Origin: Frondihabitans sp.
Lineage (GTDB): Bacteria > Actinomycetota > Actinomycetes > Actinomycetales > Microbacteriaceae
Assembly: GCA_025464735.1 (NCBI GenBank)
Contig: JAODMX010000060.1
Coordinates: forward strand, 1 to 8,312
Reading direction: 5' to 3'
DNA: 8,312 nucleotides
A program made the position numbers and the translations under genes. Below the pieces are notes generated by a model. It was given only the letters and a program-made list of their open reading frames with translations. It had not been told where the DNA came from and ran no database searches. Positions 1 through 6,258 of this stretch are shown piece after piece (within the stretch, counting starts at the first letter, position 1; each line of letters begins with the position of its first letter).

Positions 1-104
1 GGATCGGCATGACGACCGGTCTCGGCCTCGCCGATCGTGTCATCACCGAGATCTACGAAGCCTCGGGCAGCGACACTGCGTGCTCGGCGATCTGCGAACT
101 TCAT
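1..104 (-). CDS. Probable second sugar ABC transporter permease, N-terminal fragment (cut by left edge)
   Basis: A start codon (CAT on the plus strand at 102-104) lies 13 nt past the stop codon of the upstream permease gene, and the frame stays open to the window edge (34 complete codons). The sequence TAAGGAA, which contains that stop codon, supplies a ribosome-binding site about 10 nt before the start. The visible peptide begins MKFADRRARSVAARG and is hydrophilic, with no membrane segment yet. The product is inferred from operon order: binding protein and MalF-type permease genes of CUT1 systems are normally followed by a MalG-type permease, whose cytoplasmic N-terminus can be short and charged. 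An alternative ATG in another frame at about 44-42 (MTRSARPRPVVMPI) also runs off the edge and could be the real start, but it has no obvious ribosome-binding site. The identity cannot be proven from this fragment. Confidence 0.42.
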   Translation of the reverse strand, partial: MKFADRRARSVAARGFVDLGDDTIGEAETGRHAD

Positions 105-117
105 TATTCTGCGTTCC

Positions 118-1080
118 TTAGTCGGATGCGCCTCGGCGGGTGAGGCCGAGTTGGAGGAGGGCGATGAGAGCCAGGATCACGAACAGGGCGACACCGATGG
201 TGTTGCCGTAACCCACCTCACTGCCGGCGAAACCGACGCTGTAGAGGTAGCTGACGATGGTGTCCGACGCGTGATAGGGCCCTCCGGCGGTCATGATGTA
301 GACGGTGTCGAAGAGCCGGAACGACGAGATGAAGCCGAGGAGGACCACGACGGAGGCGATCGGCCGAATGGTGGGCAGGACGACCTGCCAGAGGATCCTG
401 CCCTGGGATGCTCCGTCGACTTCTGCTGCCTCGCACATTTCGTTGTTGACCTGCGTGAAGGCACTCAGGAACAGGAGCATCGAGAAGCCGAAATTCTGCA
501 GGATGTAGGTGACGCTGACGGTCGGCAGCGCCCAGGTGCTGCTGCCCAGCCACGGTTGGGCGAACTGGCCAAGGCCGATCTGCTTCAGCCCTTCGTCGAT
601 GAGGCCCTGAGACGGGCTGAAGAAGAAGATGGCCAACATGCCCACCGCGATGGACGAGATGACCACCGGCGCGAAGAACACGATCCGGAAGAACGCGCCA
701 CCCTTGATCCCCGAGGAGATGATCGCTGCCAGCAGGAAGCTACCGAACGACAGGAAGACGAAGACGAGCACGGCGATGAAGATGTTGTGCAGGAAGCTCG
801 ACCAGAACAGGTTGTCGGCAAGAAGGCGCTGATAGTTCGCGATGCCGTTGAAGCGGATCTTTGCGACGTTGATGCCGTTCCAGGAGGTGAAGCTGAGAAC
901 GAAGGCCGCCAGGATCGGGATCAGCTGGAACACGGCGTAGAGCACGCCCGCGGGGAGGATCAGCCCGTAGGCGGCGAATGGGTTGCCCTCGCGGCGTGAA
1001 CGGCGCTTTCGTGTGCCGTCCTCCTCGGAATCGGATCCGGCGTGCGAATTGAGACCTCGCGAGGTGGTGATCGCGGTCAT
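118..1080 (-). CDS. Carbohydrate ABC transporter permease, MalF/UgpA type (CUT1 family)
   Basis: Integral membrane subunit of a binding-protein-dependent sugar importer, 320 aa, the usual length for this family. A charged cytoplasmic N-terminus (residues 1-33, rich in R/K/E) precedes about six hydrophobic segments near residues 37-64, 98-122, 130-153, 185-207, 241-262 and 293-313. The diagnostic EAA loop, which docks onto the ATPase, is at about 217-240: it begins EAAEVDGAS and ends LPTIRP. The motif FNGIANYQRLL near residue 77 is typical of the first permease of CUT1 systems. The ATG at 1080 is preceded by AGAAAGG about 9 nt upstream. The gene lies 89 nt downstream of the binding-protein gene, with a stem-loop in the gap, and is followed after 13 nt by the start of a probable partner permease. 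Family assignment is firm; the transported sugar is not determined. Confidence 0.93.
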   Translation of the reverse strand: MTAITTSRGLNSHAGSDSEEDGTRKRRSRREGNPFAAYGLILPAGVLYAVFQLIPILAAFVLSFTSWNGINVAKIRFNGIANYQRLLADNLFWSSFLHNIFIAVLVFVFLSFGSFLLAAIISSGIKGGAFFRIVFFAPVVISSIAVGMLAIFFFSPSQGLIDEGLKQIGLGQFAQPWLGSSTWALPTVSVTYILQNFGFSMLLFLSAFTQVNNEMCEAAEVDGASQGRILWQVVLPTIRPIASVVVLLGFISSFRLFDTVYIMTAGGPYHASDTIVSYLYSVGFAGSEVGYGNTIGVALFVILALIALLQLGLTRRGASD

Positions 1081-1112
1081 GGCTGTGTGCCTTTCTTCCG
1101 GGGACGCCGGAG

Positions 1113-1147
1113 CCAGTGCCCCTCGCGCGAGACGCGCGAGGCACTGG
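1113..1147 (-). promoter_or_regulatory. Strong intra-operon stem-loop between binding-protein and permease genes
   Basis: CCAGTGCC and TCGCGCG (1113-1129, separated by CC at 1121-1122) pair with CGCGCGA and GGCACTGG (1133-1147). This gives 15 base pairs with a 2-nt bulge and a 3-nt loop. It lies 22 nt after the binding-protein stop codon and 32 nt before the permease start on the minus-strand transcript. No U-tract follows, so it is not a canonical intrinsic terminator. By analogy with intercistronic hairpins after malE-type genes, it could stabilise the binding-protein mRNA 3' end or partly attenuate transcription, raising the ratio of binding protein to permease. The structure is seen directly; its function is inferred. 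Confidence 0.72.
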
Positions 1148-1169
1148 GAGTGGGATCAGAACGTGGGAG

Positions 1170-2513
1170 TCACTTGTTCGTCTGTTGTGCGGCCTCGGTG
1201 GCCGATTCCAGTTGCTGCGCCAACTGCTCTGGCGTGAGTGACCCGGACATCAGACCGACGCTTCCCTGCCAGATGTACTTGGAGTAGATGTCCGTCGCGA
1301 TCGCCTGATCGTTGAACAGGGCCGAGCCTTTGGGGCCGGCGGTGGACACGAAGGAGTTGATCTTCGTGAAGTTCGCTTTCACCAGGGGCGCCACGTTCGA
1401 CGCTGCCGACGTGGTCTTGTACGGCATCGACGTCGACATGCCAGCACTGAACGCCGCAGCGACGGACGGACGAGTGAAGTACTCCATGAATTTCTCCGCG
1501 GAGGCCGTGTCCGAGCTCTTGCTGATGACGAGAGCCGTCTGGTCCAAGGTGATCTCGCTGCCGGATCCGGCACCCCCGTCAAGGGCGGGGAAGAGCATGA
1601 CTCCGGGTGAGAACGTCGGAGGCGTGGCCTTCATGGTGCCGAGGAACCAGCTGCCCTGCTCGTAGAAACCAGCCTTTCCCGCGAGGAAATCGGCTCCGGC
1701 AGTGGAGTTGTCCTCGCCGAGGAAGCCGCTTTGGAACAGCGGCTTCAGCGACACGTAGTCCTTGAACGCGCTGACGACGGCAGGGTCCGTCCACTTGGGC
1801 GACGTCGGCTGCCCGGCGAGCACGGTGCGGTTGTACAGCTGAGTCGTCGCCGTGGATCCGAGCGACCGCTGGACGAGGTCGTTCAGGTAGTGACCGCCGG
1901 GCCACTGATCCTTTGCGCCGATGACGATCGGTTCGCCGCCCGCGTCCTTGATCTTCTTCATCGCGGCCGTCCACTCGGAGAAGGTCTTCAGCTGCGATGC
2001 GTCGACGCCGTACTTCTTCAGGTAAGCGGGGTTGTAGAACAGGAGGTTTCCGACCGAGGTGCCGGCGCTTATGCCGTAGATCTTGCCGTTGAGGACCATG
2101 CCCTGGGTTGCCGCTTCGCCGAGGGCCCGAGGTTTGATGGTCTTGTTATAGAACGACGTGAGGTCTTTGAGAACGCCGCCCTTGGCCATCGCGAAGACCT
2201 CGGGTCCGGCGATGTCCGTCGCCGCTGTCGGAGGTTTACTCGAGGTCATCGCCGTGCGGACCGCCGGCTGGTAGGTCGCGCCGTTGCCGCTCTGGGCATC
2301 AGAGGTGACCTTGATACCGGTCGCCTTCGTGAATCCGGCGTAGAGATTGTTGGCGATCTTCTGACTGACCGGGTCGTTCCAGGTCGTCATCACGGTGATC
2401 GACTTGGTGCCGCCTGCTGCGCCGCCACCGGCCGAACAGCCGGACAGCCCGACAACGGCTACGGAAATCGCCGCGATAGCCACAACCACCCGCCTTCGCG
2501 TGGTCACGTTCAT
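1170..2513 (-). CDS. Extracellular sugar-binding lipoprotein of ABC transporter (solute-binding protein family 1)
   Basis: Substrate-capturing lipoprotein of the importer, 447 aa, expected to be anchored outside the cytoplasmic membrane. It has a textbook lipoprotein signal: basic residues 4-8, a hydrophobic stretch at about 9-23, and the lipobox LSGC with Cys26 as the lipidated residue. A Gly/Ala/Ser linker and the first strand (KSITVMTTWNDP) follow. Family-1 hallmarks include LNGKIYGISAG followed by LLFYNPAYLKKYGV, then FSEWTAAMKKIKDAGGEPIV, and later AGKAGFYEQGSWFLG. These match CUT1 oligosaccharide/glycoside binding proteins. The ATG at 2513-2511 overlaps the stop codon of the regulator gene by ATGA, with GAAGGG about 10 nt upstream. 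It is the only binding protein in the window and defines the locus as an uptake system. The ligand cannot be told from sequence. Confidence 0.94.
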   Translation of the reverse strand: MNVTTRRRVVVAIAAISVAVVGLSGCSAGGGAAGGTKSITVMTTWNDPVSQKIANNLYAGFTKATGIKVTSDAQSGNGATYQPAVRTAMTSSKPPTAATDIAGPEVFAMAKGGVLKDLTSFYNKTIKPRALGEAATQGMVLNGKIYGISAGTSVGNLLFYNPAYLKKYGVDASQLKTFSEWTAAMKKIKDAGGEPIVIGAKDQWPGGHYLNDLVQRSLGSTATTQLYNRTVLAGQPTSPKWTDPAVVSAFKDYVSLKPLFQSGFLGEDNSTAGADFLAGKAGFYEQGSWFLGTMKATPPTFSPGVMLFPALDGGAGSGSEITLDQTALVISKSSDTASAEKFMEYFTRPSVAAAFSAGMSTSMPYKTTSAASNVAPLVKANFTKINSFVSTAGPKGSALFNDQAIATDIYSKYIWQGSVGLMSGSLTPEQLAQQLESATEAAQQTNK

Positions 2514-3355
2514 GATGTTTCATCCCTTCTCATGGCCGCCAGGGTGAGCGGCACTGGTGTGCGGATGGATCCGATGCCCATTCCGGTGGAGCGTGGTTGT
2601 ACTCGGGCCCGATAATCGGAGGGGCTTTCGCCCTGGCCCTTGCGGAACTCATTGGTGAGGTGACTGGTGTCGTAGAAGCCGGTGCGCGAGCTGATCACGC
2701 CGATGGGAAGATCCGTTGTCGCGAGGAGATCGCAGGCGGCTGCAATCCGGATCTGCATGAGGTACTTGTAGGGCGTGGTCGCGAAGTGCCTGTTGAAGAG
2801 CCGGTTGAAGTGACTCGGAGACATCTGGACCTGTCGTGCGAGCTCCTCGACCCGAATCGGCCGCGCATACTCGCGGCAGATCAGTTCGACTGCCGGGGCC
2901 AGTGTCAGGAACTGTTCGGATCCGGAATCCCGGGCCGCGATTCGCCGCGTGACGCCGATGATGCCGACAATGTGTCCGGACAGCGAGCGGGCCGGCGTCT
3001 TGGTGCTCGTGAACCAGTCGTATCCGCCGTCGCGGCGTCCGACGAGCTCGACGACGTCGACGAGCGACACGCCCTGCTGCAAGACCCGTTCGTCATCCTT
3101 CCGGTAGTGCTCGACCAAATACGTGGGCGAGAAGAACTCGTCGCTGCGCCCCAAGATCTGCTCTTTCGTTGAGCACCCCATCAGCTCGACGAAGGGTTCC
3201 GAGCAGGCGACGAAACGGCGTTCTGCGTCTTTCACGAAGACGTAGATGTTCGGCACCTGGTCGAATGCTGCAAGAAGAGAGGTTGCCGGGCCCTCCATGA
3301 TGTGGGACACCGCTTCGGACCGACGATCGTCGGCGGCCTGTGTGCTGATGCTCAT
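2510..3355 (-). CDS. PAS domain-containing AraC-family transcriptional regulator
   Basis: DNA-binding regulator of 281 aa, probably controlling both divergent operons. Residues about 22-140 form a PAS-type sensor domain: VFVKDAERRFVACSEPFVELMG, then ILGRSDEFF, HYRKDDERVLQQG, and a C-terminal strand SGHIVGIIGVTRRI typical of PAS_4-like domains. Residues about 150-252 form the AraC/XylS domain with two helix-turn-helix units: the first at about 169-188 (VEELARQVQMSPSHFNRLFN), the second at about 218-249 (IGVISSRTGFYDTSHLTNEF followed by GESPSDYR). The ATG at 3355 is chosen because AGGAGAAGG lies about 6 nt upstream and the PAS domain follows soon after. A longer frame reaching 3484 would add 43 basic residues of non-domain sequence and read through the promoter region. 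The gene ends in an ATGA overlap with the binding-protein gene, so regulator and transporter are co-transcribed. The effector is unknown. Confidence 0.92.
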   Translation of the reverse strand: MSISTQAADDRRSEAVSHIMEGPATSLLAAFDQVPNIYVFVKDAERRFVACSEPFVELMGCSTKEQILGRSDEFFSPTYLVEHYRKDDERVLQQGVSLVDVVELVGRRDGGYDWFTSTKTPARSLSGHIVGIIGVTRRIAARDSGSEQFLTLAPAVELICREYARPIRVEELARQVQMSPSHFNRLFNRHFATTPYKYLMQIRIAAACDLLATTDLPIGVISSRTGFYDTSHLTNEFRKGQGESPSDYRARVQPRSTGMGIGSIRTPVPLTLAAMRRDETS

Positions 3356-3425
3356 TCGGCACCTTCTCCTCTTTCCAGCGGCTGGACGAGACGCTGTTTC
3401 AAGGCGTCTTCGTCGACTGGTGGCA

Positions 3426-3454
3426 ATTTGACCGCGCCGCGTATTGCACCGCAA
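3426..3454 (-). promoter_or_regulatory. Candidate sigma-70-type promoter for the regulator/transporter operon
   Basis: Reading leftward, TTGCGG (3454-3449) and TCAAAT (3431-3426) are separated by exactly 17 nt and match the -35 and -10 consensus at 3 and 4 of 6 positions. The predicted transcription start would be near 3419, leaving a leader of about 60 nt before the regulator ATG. The paired direct repeats at 3476-3508 lie just upstream of this -35 box, where an AraC-type protein could act on it. The spacing is good, but the match is moderate and unsupported by other data. Confidence 0.33.
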
Positions 3455-3475
3455 GGGAATCATCGAGATCGAGCG

Positions 3476-3508
3476 GGATTTCACAACAGCGTGAGCGGAT
3501 TTTCCAAC
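3476..3508 (+). promoter_or_regulatory. Candidate AraC-type operator: two direct repeats 21 bp apart
   Basis: The pattern GGATTT-N2-CAAC occurs at 3476-3487 and again at 3497-3508, an exact 21-bp periodicity with 10 of 12 positions identical. The upstream flanks also share GAGCGG (3471-3476 and 3493-3498). AraC/XylS monomers with two helix-turn-helix units typically bind tandem half-sites spaced by two helical turns (about 21 bp) in direct orientation, and the neighbouring gene encodes such a protein. The proximal copy ends 61 nt before the start codon at 3570, so it could overlap the -35 position of a rightward promoter. A candidate -10 such as TAGCGT at 3530-3535 is weak, as is common for activator-dependent promoters. 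The repeat is seen directly; its role as operator is inferred. Confidence 0.5.
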
Positions 3509-3525
3509 GAGCTGCGGCAGGCTCG
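3508..3525. promoter_or_regulatory. Imperfect palindrome in the divergent promoter region
   Basis: CGAGCTGC (3508-3515) and GCAGGCTCG (3517-3525) form an inverted repeat of 8-bp arms around a central G, perfect except for one inserted G at 3521. It sits directly after the second direct repeat and before any plausible rightward -10 element. It could be an operator for a second, dimeric repressor or simply a chance structure. The rest of the intergenic stretch 3356-3569 holds the ribosome-binding sites, a tandem ATCGAG pair (3462-3473) and no further gene. Confidence 0.3.
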
Positions 3526-3569
3526 GCCCTAGCGTTTCCTATGCGAACCGTTCGACAAGGGAGTGGACC

Positions 3570-4541
3570 ATGGGAAGCACAGGCGTAGACACGGCAGACA
3601 CCAACCGGACACCGTCTCAGAGCCCGCGAATCTCCTTGGGGAGTTGGGCGTTCTCGTTCGGGCCCTTCGAGGAGGCTCCGTGGAGTTTCGACCGATTTTC
3701 TGACTACGCGGCCGATCACGGCTACGACGGTGTCGAGATCAACGGGTTCAGACCGCATCCCCATGACGGGGATTTCGATCGTGACGGTGCGCTGGCCATC
3801 CGCGACCGCCTCGACAGCAAGGGGCTCGGCATCTCCGGGTACGCGCCCGACCTCCGATCCACGCCGCCCGGCGTCGGCGATCCCCGGGCGTACCTCGACC
3901 GGATCGACAGCGTTGCCCGCTTCGGAGAAGCGCTCGGAGTAACGACGGTGAGGATCGACACGATTGCGCCGCCTCCCGGCCCCGACGGGCACGAACGTGA
4001 GCGGCAGATCTCGCGGGTCGTCGATGTCTGGCGCCGATCCTCGGACCGTCTCGCGGATTCCGGGATCGACCTCGTCTGGGAATTCGAGCCGGGATTCTGG
4101 CTCAACCGTCCGAGCGACATTGCTCGCATCGTTCGGGAGGTCGACCGGCCGAACTTCGGGATCCTCTTCGATACGAGCCACGCACACACGATCGGCGCCT
4201 GCGGTGCGCGACAGGGCGACAACCCGGAGATCCTTCCCGGCGGGGCAGTCGAATTCGCTCGTCTGGTTTCTGGATCCGTCCGTCACTTGCACCTCATCGA
4301 CAGCGACGGGACCCTGCACGACGGGGACACCAGCGAACACGTGCCATTCGGTCTCGGTGACGTGAATTTCCCCGGGGTGCTCGACGCGCTCGGACAGGCG
4401 GCTGCGCGTCTGCCGTGGTGGACGGTCGACTTCTGCTTCTGCCCCACTACCGTTCGAGACGCAGCCGCCGCGGTCCCGATCGTGCAAGAACTGCGCGACG
4501 ACCTACTCACCCGGCTTGCCGCAAAGGAGAACCACCAATGA
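3570..4541 (+). CDS. Sugar phosphate isomerase/epimerase-type TIM-barrel protein (AP endonuclease 2 family), first of three
   Basis: Predicted cytoplasmic metal-dependent TIM-barrel enzyme, 323 aa, first gene of the catabolic operon. About 20 polar residues precede the first strand (ISLGSWAFSFGP). Family landmarks in order are YDGVEINGF (52-60), WEFEPG (170-175, strand 5), FDTSHAH (200-206, strand 6, Asp201 and His204), HLHLIDSDG (239-247, strand 7, His241) and FGLGDVNF (260-267). These positions normally bind a divalent metal. In the last strand the usual Glu appears as Asp287 in WWTVDFCF, which is atypical for epimerases. The ATG at 3570 is preceded by AAGGGAG 8 nt upstream. The last codons overlap the dehydrogenase start by ATGA. 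The reaction could be epimerisation, dehydration or isomerisation of a keto-sugar; sequence alone does not decide. Confidence 0.87.
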   Translation: MGSTGVDTADTNRTPSQSPRISLGSWAFSFGPFEEAPWSFDRFSDYAADHGYDGVEINGFRPHPHDGDFDRDGALAIRDRLDSKGLGISGYAPDLRSTPPGVGDPRAYLDRIDSVARFGEALGVTTVRIDTIAPPPGPDGHERERQISRVVDVWRRSSDRLADSGIDLVWEFEPGFWLNRPSDIARIVREVDRPNFGILFDTSHAHTIGACGARQGDNPEILPGGAVEFARLVSGSVRHLHLIDSDGTLHDGDTSEHVPFGLGDVNFPGVLDALGQAAARLPWWTVDFCFCPTTVRDAAAAVPIVQELRDDLLTRLAAKENHQ

Positions 4542-5557
4542 AAGCCGCCGCTCTGACCAGCCCCGGGCACATCGAACTCGTCGAGAAAGATCGCCCGCAC
4601 GCCCACAACGATCTCGTGGTCGTGAAGATCCTGGTCGCGCCGATGTGCACCGAGAACAAGGATCGACGCGGAGGCATCGTCACCGACACCCTCGGCCACG
4701 AAGCGGCCGGTGTCGTCGTGGACGCCGGCACCTCCAGACGACTCGCCGTCGGTGATCGGGTCGTCGTCATGCCCGGATCCGCCTGCGGGTTGTGCCGTTA
4801 TTGCGTCGCGGGCGAGCACATCTATTGCCCGTTCCCCCGCGACGTGCTCGCGGAATCCAATCAAAGCTACGGAACGGCCACCTTCACCGAATACGTCCTC
4901 AAGGCCGACTGGCTGCTCGTCCCCGTCCCGGACGACGTCTCGCTGCGGCACGCCGCAGCAGCGTGCTGTCTCCTCGGGCCGAGCTTCAACGCCAGCAACC
5001 GGATGAGCCTGACCGCCGCCGACACCTATCTCGTGGCCGGCTGCGGCCCCGTCGGGCTCGGCGCCGTCGGACACGGCCTCGCCCGCGGGGCCCGCGTCCT
5101 CGCGCTCGAGACGCACCCGTACCGGATGGCCCTCGCCGCTCGACTCGGTGCGGAGGTGTTCGACCCCCTCGACGCCGGGTGCGAAGACGCAATCCTGGAA
5201 GCAACGGGTGGGTGGGGGGTGTCTGCGTCCACCGAGACCAGTGGAGTCGCAAGCAACCCCGCTCTCCTCGCCCGGGTCTCCGAGCGGCGGGCCCGACTGA
5301 GCGTGGTCGCCTGGGGTCTCGACATCTCCCTCCCCCCGATCGTCCCCCTCGGCCTGGACATCTACGGCTGTTGGCACTGGAACCACCAACGATTCGGCGT
5401 GCAGATGATGGAGACGATCCGCCGACTCGGAAAGTACCTCGACGAAGTCGTCACTCACACCTTCCCCCTCGAGGAGGTGTCCGCCGCCATGGACCTCCAA
5501 GATTCGGGAAACTGCGGCAAGATCTTCCTCCTACCCCACGGCGAGGTGGAGGCATGA
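4538..5557 (+). CDS. Zinc-dependent medium-chain alcohol/polyol dehydrogenase (MDR family)
   Basis: NAD(P)-dependent oxidoreductase of 339 aa, likely oxidising a hydroxyl of the imported sugar or reducing a keto intermediate. Visible landmarks are the catalytic-zinc ligand Cys37 in APMCTEN, GHEAAG with His54-Glu55, a complete structural-zinc set Cys83/86/89/97 (C-x2-C-x2-C-x7-C), and the Rossmann nucleotide loop GCGPVGLGAVG at 168-178. Glu191 at the end of the second strand (VLALETH) favours NAD over NADP by family rule. The start is ATG 4538, overlapping the preceding stop as ATGA, with AAAGGAGA about 8 nt upstream and the typical MKAAAL opening. A longer in-frame reading from 4415 overlaps the upstream gene and is unlikely. 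The C-terminal end overlaps the ThuA-like gene by ATGA. Class assignment is secure; the substrate is open. Confidence 0.93.
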   Translation: MKAAALTSPGHIELVEKDRPHAHNDLVVVKILVAPMCTENKDRRGGIVTDTLGHEAAGVVVDAGTSRRLAVGDRVVVMPGSACGLCRYCVAGEHIYCPFPRDVLAESNQSYGTATFTEYVLKADWLLVPVPDDVSLRHAAAACCLLGPSFNASNRMSLTAADTYLVAGCGPVGLGAVGHGLARGARVLALETHPYRMALAARLGAEVFDPLDAGCEDAILEATGGWGVSASTETSGVASNPALLARVSERRARLSVVAWGLDISLPPIVPLGLDIYGCWHWNHQRFGVQMMETIRRLGKYLDEVVTHTFPLEEVSAAMDLQDSGNCGKIFLLPHGEVEA

Positions 5558-6258
5558 GCCGCATCGTCGTGCTCGCAGGCGAGGGCGAATACGAGTCCGC
5601 CACCACGATGAAACCGGTGGCCGACTCGATCGCCGAACACCTCGACGCACACCTGACCTACCGGACGCCCGACGTGCTCGAAGACTGGCCGTCGTTTCCT
5701 TCTTCGAGCTTCGGATCCCTGGAGTCGCTTCACGGGGCAGACCTTCTGATCTTTTACACCCGGTTCCGGATCCTGCCGGACGCCGAGCTGCAAGCGTTGG
5801 CGGAGTACCTCGACCAGGGCGGCAATCTTCTCGCCCTGCGAACCAGCACCCATGCCTTCCGGCCACGACCGGAATCCGACTGGTCGGGCTGGACCGAACG
5901 CTTCGCCGCCACGTACATTGGCACGGAGTGGACCCGACACCATGGGCACACGTCGACGACGGACATCACCACGGTCGCTCAGCATCCCGTCACGGACGGG
6001 CTCCCGGCACACTTCCACGTCGATTCGTGGCTGTACGTCAGCACGCCACCGCCTGACGCGGAGGTCCTGCTCTGGGGCGATCCCGTGGATCCGGAAAAAG
6101 AATCTGAACCGTCCCCCGTCGCCTGGGTACGGCAGCTCGGTACGCAACGAATCTTCTACACGTCGCTCGGAGGTCAGAGCGATCTCCAGGATCCCATCGT
6201 TCTGAGGCTCCTTGAGAACGCCGCCGCGTGGTGCGTCGAAGCCGAGGCGACGCGCTGA
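5554..6258 (+). CDS. ThuA-like domain protein (trehalose-utilisation family)
   Basis: Protein of 234 aa with a ThuA-like (glutamine amidotransferase-like flavodoxin) fold; no signal peptide is seen, so it is probably cytoplasmic. Matching segments are the first strand IVVLAGEGEYES, ADLLIFYTR (62-70), the turn GGNLLALRTSTHAF (89-102), HHGHTSTTDI (129-138), QHPVTDGLPAHFHVDSWLY (143-161), and the C-terminal PVAWVRQLGTQRIFYTSLGG (188-207) followed by helix LRLLENAAAWCV. Family members linked to disaccharide oxidation (ThuA/ThuB) work on keto-sugars, which fits the adjacent dehydrogenase. Two usual landmarks differ: the common DE.Y acidic pair is DSWLY, and the His of the terminal LGH motif is Gly. 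The ATG at 5554 overlaps the upstream stop (ATGA) with GGTGGAGG before it. A longer reading from 4792 lacks domain support. Confidence 0.86.
   Translation: MSRIVVLAGEGEYESATTMKPVADSIAEHLDAHLTYRTPDVLEDWPSFPSSSFGSLESLHGADLLIFYTRFRILPDAELQALAEYLDQGGNLLALRTSTHAFRPRPESDWSGWTERFAATYIGTEWTRHHGHTSTTDITTVAQHPVTDGLPAHFHVDSWLYVSTPPPDAEVLLWGDPVDPEKESEPSPVAWVRQLGTQRIFYTSLGGQSDLQDPIVLRLLENAAAWCVEAEATR

Noticed and set aside
37..999. Long plus-strand frame of 320 codons opposite the permease gene
   Set aside because: It is extremely acidic and charged, with E/D/R/Q-rich low-complexity composition and no domain. The minus strand encodes a clear permease with the EAA motif. This is a typical high-GC antisense artefact.
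1113..1147. Hairpin as a true rho-independent terminator
   Set aside because: No U-run follows on the minus-strand transcript, and the operon clearly continues into the permease gene, so an attenuator or stabiliser is the better reading.
1731..2615. Plus-strand frame of 294 codons across the binding-protein gene
   Set aside because: It is Arg-rich with no recognisable fold, and it is antisense to a well-supported lipoprotein gene.
3356..3484. Upstream start for the AraC-type regulator
   Set aside because: It adds 43 basic residues, lacks a good ribosome-binding site, and would place the start inside the promoter/operator region. The ATG at 3355 has AGGAGAAGG in front.
3399..4487. Minus-strand frame of 362 codons opposite the first barrel gene
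   Set aside because: No family features are seen, and it runs through the divergent promoter region. The plus strand has conserved barrel motifs and a good ribosome-binding site.
4283..5500. Minus-strand frame of 405 codons opposite the dehydrogenase gene
   Set aside because: Gly/Glu/Asp/Arg-rich without motifs. The opposite strand carries complete zinc and nucleotide-binding signatures.
4792..5553. N-terminal extension of the ThuA-like protein
   Set aside because: The extension is Arg/Pro-rich shadow sequence overlapping the dehydrogenase. ThuA homology begins at the ATG at 5554, which has its own ribosome-binding site.
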